Shown here piece after piece: positions 57,060 through 64,000 of a stretch of DNA of 64,000 bases. The notes beneath the pieces were generated by a model. That model was not told the origin of the DNA. It was given only the letters and a program-made list of their open reading frames with translations, and did no database searches. The DNA is from Maylandia zebra. Lineage: Eukaryota > Chordata > Actinopteri > Cichliformes > Cichlidae. Position 1 is the first letter of the stretch; the number at the start of each line of letters is the position of its first letter. The stretch is taken from contig NC_135174.1 in the NCBI RefSeq assembly GCF_041146795.1, positions 18,532,878 through 18,596,877 on the forward strand, written 5' to 3'. Made by a program: the position numbers and the translations under genes.

Positions 57060-57960
57060 ACCAGTTTACCCTTCCTGGGACAGGGTTAACATGGGAGAGA
57101 TGTCTGGTTGCTGGGCCTTAGCCTGAAGCAGCTACATGGGTCTGCCCTCCTGTGGGCCCACTACCTACAGGAGCTGTAGGGGTTCAGTACTATATGGATT
57201 GTGACGCATGCAATGTTACTTCACTGGTGCAGTACGTGAGGTTGAGGGATATTAATTCAATATTAATCCAATATTGGCTCAACGCACAATTTAGGCTCTG
57301 GAATCAGTTTTGTGGAGAGGAGTTGGACTTGCTCCAAGCGTAATGCGACTGGCAGAGTATACTTGTATCCCCCCAATTTGGTGCCAGCACGTTAAGATAT
57401 TTTCCAGTGGACAAGATGGTTGCTTCCCTGTACCTTCAGGTCAGAGGACTGGTCCTGATTGTTTTTCTTGTGTACCTGCCAAATGACAGTTCAGAGTACC
57501 CAGCTTTGGTGGGGTGTCAGAGTGTTTAATGTGGGGATTTCGTTGTCTTGCTGATTGACTTCAGGGTATGATTGGGAGTTACTGCCTTCCATTACTGATC
57601 AAGCATAAGATGTCAATTAGTGCACATTGCAGCAAGACACGCTAATGTGCAAGTCAGTAATCGAGTTTTGTGATCGTGTCATCAGGAGCTGCAGCTGCAA
57701 GATAACTGGTGCCAATTGTAGCAGTAATCCCAGTCACACTGGAAGTCAAAGGAGCTGTCAGGCTGTAGAAAGGGTCTGATTGGGTTGGTCAGCCTGACTG
57801 TGTAGGTTACATCGTAGATTCTGCAAAGATTCACCCAAGGAGTTTAAATCAGGCAGTAGGGTGCCCAGAGGGTTTGCAGTTATAACATACCTACGGTTTA
57901 GATTTCCCACTGAAGCATAAATCTCTAGTTTGACTGCTGCCCCTACGACCCAAACCCAAA
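57060..57960 (+). mobile_element. Heavily decayed non-LTR retrotransposon (LINE) fragment
   Basis: Phrases in order match a fish LINE with an apurinic-type endonuclease: GTGGGCCCACTACCTACAGG, then TAGGCTCTGGAATCAGTTTTG, GTGCCAGCACGTTAAGATAT, GACAGTTCAGAGTACCCAGC and ATTGTCTTGCTG-like, and later AGCTGTCAGGCTGTAGAAAG. In the intact element this covers the 5' leader and endonuclease region (RTE/Rex-like by memory) with an internal gap. No open frame remains. It carries many substitutions and indels. Confidence 0.5.
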
Positions 57961-59438
57961 TAAGTGGCAAAGAATGCATGGATGGATAAAACTTTGCCCT
58001 TGTATTTTACAGATGCCTGGTTGAAATGTTTCCACAGTATGGTTTGTTTTTGAATTCAAGCTTTGACTTGGTTGAAGCTTTCAAAGGAAGAAATATTGGG
58101 ATGACCAACAATGAAAATACTGTGATATCGCTGAACTGGAAAAGTGGAAGAAAAAGGATGGATGAAAATATAGAAAAATAGAGAAAGTATTGTAACTTTT
58201 GTCCTTATCTACCAAGGAGATTTTTCAGTTATGTTAAAAGTGGACAGTGAAGTAAAATTTACTATACGGAATATTATGCAAGATCATTTGCAGTATTTAT
58301 TTTTTGTTTGTTTGCATGATTGTTTTGGGTTTGTTTGTTTTGGGGAGGGGGGGTTAGCATGCACCCTTTTTTTTAACTGCAACATTATATGCAGAGCAAT
58401 TTCTGTAGTTCTGTGTATGCCTGAAATGCTTTCCTTACTGAATTTTGTAAATATCTGATGTCGATGTTCCTTTTGACCTCGGATTAACTTCCAGTTATGT
58501 GTCAGGCTAGGCAGCCTGTAAGATTTCCTCTCATCTCTTATCTGGCTTTGCCCTGAGACCCCGGGTGATCAGATCCCATGTTGCACTCTGTTGATGTTGT
58601 GTTGTCTGCTGGGCATTGTTGTCCACAGATATAAAAAAAATATGATAAGGGCAAATCACTGGACTTGAACAGCAAAGCTGACAGTCCTTTAATTGGACAT
58701 TACTCAAGGCCAAAACTCATATTTCTTGTTGTGCTTGATCTTAAGAGATTCTCAAATGCACTCTCTGCTGGGGTTCAATTTTTTTTGAATCAATAATTAA
58801 TGGTCAGTGTTATTTATTCATGTGTATCTTTGCCAATTACGTAGTGTCTAATTAACAATTTCAATAATTGATATTTAGTTCTGAAAGGGTTCAGTATCTT
58901 GGGCTGATGAAAAATGCATGAGCAGGGATATGGACTGGGTTTTGTTTTTTGTTCTGAGAGAGCTTGATGCTCGGGGCTAATACCAGGCCACTTTGACTCC
59001 AACTCTTTGAGTTGGCACTGGCCTTGTGATGTGGATCTAATATGGGCATCTTTCATGGACCCAAAGCGCTTACTCTGTACCATGTGATCTCATAAAGACT
59101 CCAACATGCCCATCCTCAGATACCCTTTTTTATGGTCTTTAATAGTGAACTTCAAAGAATAAGCTTCTGTTTCCTTGATAATTTTTCTTTGTGTATGTGG
59201 ATCTGTAATATCACGAAAAACTGTAGAAACTCTTGGTATTGTTAGGACCTCAGTGATTCCACTACAGTGTCTAACTCTGTGGCCTGATGAAACTAAAGTT
59301 CAATCACCATATTAAAGAGAAAAATACCCCTCAGATTTATGACAAGCTATATCCCCCTGATCTTTTGACAGTGACAGCTGTAGCAGTCAATAGAAAATTA
59401 ACAAAGGCTTCCTTTAGTTGACTTTCATCAAGTTTTCA
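57961..59438. other. Intergenic, no recognised gene
   Basis: No supported exon. Includes T/G-rich low-complexity sequence near 58300-58375. Confidence 0.45.
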
Positions 59439-59444
59439 TTTATT
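59439..59444 (-). terminator. Candidate polyadenylation signal for the 59741-61568 crystallin
   Basis: AATAAA on the minus strand about 297 nt after the stop codon. Confidence 0.35.
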
Positions 59445-59740
59445 GTGATTCCAGGAGGACAGGAGGTTAGGGACCGGCGAGGCAAAACATTCTGCTATGG
59501 AACGACCAAAGCATTGCTTGAGCACTAAGTTGGGTAGTAATTTTACCCAACAATGCAAAGCAATAAAACGGGAACCCCAACATCCGACGCATCCAAACCC
59601 GCATCATTAAAATGTATGATTTCAGGTTTGAACATCACAGTGTTGAGACCACACTGAAACAATACAGCCATTAAGGGAACAAGAGGGTGGTATTCTTAAT
59701 GATGGGATTAAATAAGGGTTAAAAATAAAAGTAATGGGAA

Positions 59741-61568
59741 TCAGTTGAGCTCAGTGACACGTCTCAGAGAGCCAATGGTGGGACTGGCGCTTCCCCACTC
59801 GCTGTGCCTCCTGTATTCTCCAGGACGCAAGAAGTACTGGCGTCCCCTATAGTTGGGGTGTTCGTGCAGCATCCAGTAGCCCTCCATGACATTGACGGAG
59901 GAGATATCACGGGTGTGGAAACGCTCGTTCAGGTCTGGGCAGTCTTCCATTAGCTCCATGTTTTGACCGCCAAAGTCAGATCGCTCGAAGATCTTCATCC
60001 TGTAGTTCCCATTATACTAGGGAAGAAATAAGAGAATAAGATAATACCACAAATTAAGGTAAAAATGTCTTTTTTGTTGCAGTCAGCCAGGATAAATTAT
60101 CCTGACTAGTTACCCAGTCTACACTTCGAGATGTGTTAAAATAATCCTGGCTACTGGCATTGATGCTTCAAGTAACAGCAGTAGACATAAGAACCAAATG
60201 ATCCTGAAGAGAAAATGAGTTTAAACTCACAGGAGGCACCATACGACAGGAGCGGATACAGTCATTGAAGCCTGCCCAGCGCTGGTAGTCGGGGTACTCT
60301 CCCTTGTGCAGCATGTACTGGTAGCCGCCATAATTTGGCTTTTCGTAGGCCACCCAGCAACCGCTCTCAACTCTTATCGAGTTACAACGGCTGAAGTAGT
60401 TTTGCATCTCGGGGCAGTCAGTACTGCACTCATAGTGACGACCCTGGAAGTTCCTGTCTTCATAGAAGATAATCTGCACAGAACAGATGGCTCAGCATTA
60501 GTGTATCACCACAGAGATGTTCCAAAGACCACCGCAGAAATGTAACCGTGTAGTTACCTGTCAGGTTTTCAGGCTCTTAAACACTAATAACATGAACGCT
60601 TAGTGTTCACTGTTCAGTATTCTGAGCCAGACTTTTAAAGTTAGTTTTATCTAACAAAAGTTTCTGAGTAGAAAATTTGTAAGTGGAGAAATTTGAAAAA
60701 AAGATAAGCTTAAGGGAGTACAAAAAAGTCCCAAAAGATGTGCTAGAAGCAAAGCCGAATAAAATAAAGTATAGCATTTGGTACATTTTAATGAATGAAC
60801 TGTGTAATACTTTTCACAAGTTCTTTGTCTGTTTTCACAGGAAATAGGACTATAAGATCAATTAAATATTTGAGGCTTCTACTATCCTTGAGAGAAGAAT
60901 TACATTTCCCTGCACTTTTAGCATTTCTTACATTAATTTATAGGTTATGTAAATATGGTAAATAGTCCTAAAGAACTAATGGTATGTTTAACCCAGAGAG
61001 CGATACGTTGTTACTCTTTAAAGGTCTTTTACGTTTCATATGACCGAAAGATGTATATATTTTTACAGCTCGTTATCAGAATATATTAGTTCAACTTAAT
61101 TATTTATCTATAGTGCTTAACAAATATATTAGATCACGACTCAAAGTCAGTTTTTTGTCACAGCTACCCTAAATTGGCAGTGTTGGTAATGATAAAATGA
61201 TATTTTTAATGCTAAAATATAGTTATTGTTATTCTCCATTAATTTTTAAATCTACAGTCTTACTAAAAAGCCAAATTAAGTCTTATTTTTTACCAAATTA
61301 TAGGTATTTACTTGCATTCCTGAAAATAAACTTTTGTTTTAGTGGTTAAATGTTATGCTTGAAGTCCAGTGGGAAAAAGTGAATTCAGTTTGGTATTTCC
61401 TAATAAATAAAAATATGCTTTTTAAATATTTGTGTTTTCTTTTTTATATATATAACAGGTGATCTAACAAATTTGTAAAGCACTATATTTACTACACAAA
61501 TCGGTATACCGCACATCAAATATCAGTGAAACATTACATTTGTTAAATTTCTTCCTTACCTTGCCCAT
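59741..61568 (-). CDS. Gamma-crystallin (M/S-like), spliced
   Basis: A lens structural protein built from four Greek-key motifs. Three exons in the invariant gamma-crystallin pattern: 61568-61560 (MGK only), 60473-60231 (domain 1, 81 aa) and 60016-59741 (domain 2, 91 aa), 175 aa in total. Domain 1 starts [20 protein letters not shown] and ends [10 protein letters not shown]. Domain 2 starts [18 protein letters not shown] and holds [20 protein letters not shown] before ending RRVTELN. All four conserved Greek-key Trp positions are present ([26 protein letters not shown]). It has 9 Met, fewer than its neighbour. A TATA box (61620-61626) and a Maf-type half site TGCTGAC (61676-61682, minus strand) precede the ATG. 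It forms a head-to-tail pair with the gene at 62094-63453. The exact ortholog (crygs- or crygm-type) cannot be assigned by eye. Confidence 0.93.
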
Positions 61569-61619
61569 TGTAACTGCGTTAAGTTCAGACCAGACCAGAT
61601 GCGGGGCTCTCCCAGACCT

Positions 61620-61626
61620 CTTTATA
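61620..61626 (-). promoter_or_regulatory. TATA box of the 59741-61568 crystallin
   Basis: TATAAAG on the minus strand, 52 nt upstream of the ATG, placing transcription start near 61595. A Maf half site (TGCTGAC) lies 50 nt further upstream at 61676-61682, as expected for lens promoters driven by large Maf proteins. Confidence 0.7.
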
Positions 61627-62093
61627 GACCCTGCTTAGATCAGGGCTTTGCAATAGTGAAACAAAGCTTTGTCGTGTCAGCACAGTGCGCTCTATAGACT
61701 TCACAACACTATGGCACTGTTGAGCCACCGCAGCCGCTTTGTCTCTGTCAAAGCTCTGTCTGTCTATGGAAAATACTGTCCAACTGCATTTTCTCAAAGG
61801 CCTACAATAAGAGTTGCAAACATCTGCCTTTAATGGCATGAATGTTTGAAACCTGCATGCAGACTGTGAAGCTAGACAGAGCAGCAAACAGTCTGAGATC
61901 TGACTTGTATTATAAACCCATTCAAGCAGCAGCCTTTGTTGGTTGAATATAATCAGGAAGCAAATATGCTGCCTTGCTAGAGTGTCACTGCAAGTTGCAT
62001 TCATGTCTACGTTCAAAAAAGAAAGCTCACAAAGGACATCATTATTTTAAAGTTTTGTGTTTAATGTTCATTTGAGATGCACACGGGTGCAGT

Positions 62094-63453
62094 TTACATG
62101 AGAGTCCTCATTCTCCTGAATGAGCCCACCATGGGATTGTGGCAGCCCCAGTCGCCACAGGCCCTGTACTCTCCAGGGCGAAGGAAATACTGGCGTCCCC
62201 TGTAGTTGGGGTGCTCGTAGAAGATCCAGTAACCCTCCATGATGTTGCAGGAGAAAATGTCACGGTAGCGGAAGCGGTCATACACGTTGGGGCAGTCATC
62301 CATAAACTCCATTGAGTGTCCCATCATGTCTGGCCTGTTGTAGATCCTCATCCTGTAGGATCCCCTATACTGCATTGTGAAAGAAAACAGGGTAATCATG
62401 ACTATTATGTTATTTTCAATAGGTGTAATCTCTAGAGAACTCTTCCCACAACGAGCTAACTTTTTAATTCAGTACTCGTACTACTCGGTTTCTTTAACTA
62501 CAAACGAGATTGAGCAACAACTCTTTCGGAGCATGACAGAATTAGTTTTTTTTCCTCCTCCCTGAACTGCCAGAAACACTCAATGTGACAAACAGAATTA
62601 GAGTGAAGGCACCAAGTCTTATGGGGGGTATGTCATATTCTTTTTAAAGGCTGACTCGGTCTCCTTTGTGGGCCTTGCAGCAGAGACTTTTATGCTATGA
62701 CCTGTGTGAGTATCTGTAAATGACATCAAAAAGCCAGTGATTGACATCCATATCCAAAGCAGCTTTTGATGTACAAGGTGAGTGTAGCGGGGGGTGGGAG
62801 GGTGGGAGGGTGCTACCAATTCTATCTGTCTGTTTGATTGACTTACAGGAGGGAACATCTGGCAGGAGCGGATGCAGTTGTTGAAGCCCATCCACCAGTG
62901 GTAGTCAGGGTACTCGCCAGGGCTGAGAATGTACTGGTATCCCATGTAGTGAGGTTTCTCGTAGAGCACGCAGTGGCCGCCGCTGACACGGAGGGAGTTG
63001 CAGTAGTTGAAGTGCCTAAAGGTGTCCATGCAGTCACTGCTGCACTCCCAGTGGCGGCCCTGGAAGTTGCGGCCCTCGTAGAAGACGATCTCGAGGAGAG
63101 AAGGGAGAGAGAGAGAATACAGTTTATGTTCGGCATAAAGAAATGCTATCTCGTAGACTCGTGAATAGGCTCTCTCTACCGACCCTCTACACTTCTTTAC
63201 ACATTTATTTGCACTGCTTAACAGATGAAAAATAAGGTAACTAAAACCACTGTTTGAGCTGGGGGGGGGGGGTCTGCTTGTCCCATCCAAACACATCAAA
63301 ACAAAGACAAAAGAGTATTTCTGCTGCCCTGTCTTCTCCTTCACTGAATCTCCTTCCTATACATGACTGCATGTTTTCAATTAATGCTATTTTCTCCTTC
63401 ACCACCTGTCCAAAGCTGTTGCCTTACTGCAGGTGAGCTCATACCTTTCCCAT
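62094..63453 (-). CDS. Gamma-crystallin M-type (methionine-rich), spliced
   Basis: A lens protein with the same three-exon structure as its neighbour: 63453-63445 (MGK), 63089-62847 (81 aa) and 62369-62094 (91 aa), 175 aa. Domain 1 starts [20 protein letters not shown] and ends [10 protein letters not shown]. Domain 2 starts [20 protein letters not shown] and contains [20 protein letters not shown], ending [10 protein letters not shown]. It has about 14 Met, typical of the gamma-M crystallins that give fish lenses a high refractive index. The usual first-domain Trp (CWVAYE in the neighbour) is Cys here (HCVLYE), and there is an extra Trp pair (YHWWMGF). The acceptor of exon 2 (CCTCGAG|ATC) has a weak pyrimidine tract interrupted by GA. 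A TATA box lies at 63508-63515. Confidence 0.93.
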
Positions 63454-63507
63454 GGTTGTAGGACTGTGGATGTTTGCGCACCGTAGAGTTAGACACACTT
63501 AGAGGTC

Positions 63508-63528
63508 CTTTTATACTCTCCTGCTGAC
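63508..63528 (-). promoter_or_regulatory. TATA box and Maf half site of the 62094-63453 crystallin
   Basis: TATAAAAG on the minus strand (63508-63515) lies 55 nt upstream of the ATG. TGCTGAC, a Maf recognition half site, lies just upstream at 63522-63528 on the plus strand. The arrangement resembles the neighbouring crystallin promoter, with the Maf site closer and inverted. Confidence 0.65.
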
Positions 63529-64000
63529 CATGAGGCCTCTGACACATTGGGGACTACTATCTTTACCTTTTCAGATGCCAGCTACTGTTCTCTTTTGTCT
63601 CATATCCTATGGGTAACTTATCTCCAAACTGCTAGAGTTTACCTATAGAATTGGCAACCCCCCCTCGCTCACAAAAATGACCACCACACAAGTGCTATTC
63701 TGTATTTGCGTGACCCCTGTTCCGCCATGACCTTGTGATGTAGCCTTTTCAAATATAACACAAAGGCTCTTTGGGTGTGAGGCCCCCCTGACAACAAAGC
63801 GTCTAAAGTGTACAGCAGCTCAGGTCATTTTTGCGGAGCACTCGCTGAAGTTGTACTCAATGAGGTCATGCTTTTCATTTTGTCTTGCTTGGATGTCACA
63901 TTGTAACAGTCGCTTTTCATCCGGTCCCAGCTCAAGTTTAGATCGGGGCATTACCGACGAGGTTTAGCTTCTAATTTAACTGTTGCTCAGTTTCCATTAA
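63529..64000. other. Upstream flank of the crystallin pair
   Basis: No coding exon or mobile element is recognised to the window end. Confidence 0.4.

Noticed and set aside
62838-63164. 108-codon plus-strand frame
   Set aside because: Antisense shadow of gamma-crystallin exon 2.

Overview
The window is vertebrate, most likely percomorph teleost, nuclear DNA. It holds intron-rich genes with GT-AG (and one GC-AG) splice sites, a paired set of lens gamma-crystallin genes, long CA/TG microsatellites, and remnants of DNA transposon families that I recognise from fish genomes (Tc1-like, hAT-like, a piggyBac-like MITE). I see no prokaryotic features, no CRISPR array, and no retrovirus or Polinton.

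Layout. Positions 1-15,000 contain no host gene. They hold a hAT-like element (1617-2999), a 3'-truncated mariner-like element (5030-5697), microsatellites, and several CpG-retaining or E-box-containing blocks that look like candidate enhancers. neurod2 follows on the minus strand (CDS 15281-16354, with a probable noncoding first exon ending at 18474 and a promoter near 18,700-18,850). Head to head with it on the plus strand is ppp1r1b (DARPP-32), with coding exons at 22404-22499, 29108-29191, 30009-30087 and 32210-32329 and a probable last exon to 32548. Its third intron carries a tRNA-Leu(AAG) gene at 31242-31323. pnmt lies on the minus strand (three exons, 38904-37114). A nearly complete Tc1-like DD37E transposon occupies 40409-41970. 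aldh18a1 (P5CS, plus strand) has 17 coding exons from 44082 to 54314. After a repeat-bearing gap (piggyBac-like MITE 54842-55140, decayed LINE 57060-57960), two gamma-crystallin genes lie on the minus strand (61568-59741 and 63453-62094).

How the genes relate. neurod2 (neuronal bHLH factor), ppp1r1b (dopamine-responsive PP1 inhibitor) and pnmt (noradrenaline to adrenaline) belong to the block that in human chromosome 17q12 reads NEUROD2-PPP1R1B-STARD3-TCAP-PNMT. Here stard3 and tcap are absent between ppp1r1b and pnmt, and pnmt faces ppp1r1b tail to tail. aldh18a1 (proline/ornithine synthesis) and the crystallins come from other vertebrate linkage groups, so the segment is a rearranged, possibly duplicated, teleost block rather than a functional cluster.

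Most notable observations: (1) the tandem splice donor at the end of aldh18a1 coding exon 5 that would include or skip Val-Asn, as in the mammalian long and short P5CS isoforms; (2) the ppp1r1b residue matching human DARPP-32 Thr75 (the Cdk5 site) is Gln, while the PKA site is kept; (3) an in-frame run of 14 CTG codons just upstream of the ppp1r1b ATG; (4) unusual substitutions inside the neurod2 bHLH domain. I did not find a convincing wholly new biological system. All spliced models are read from sequence and remembered protein families, without transcript data.
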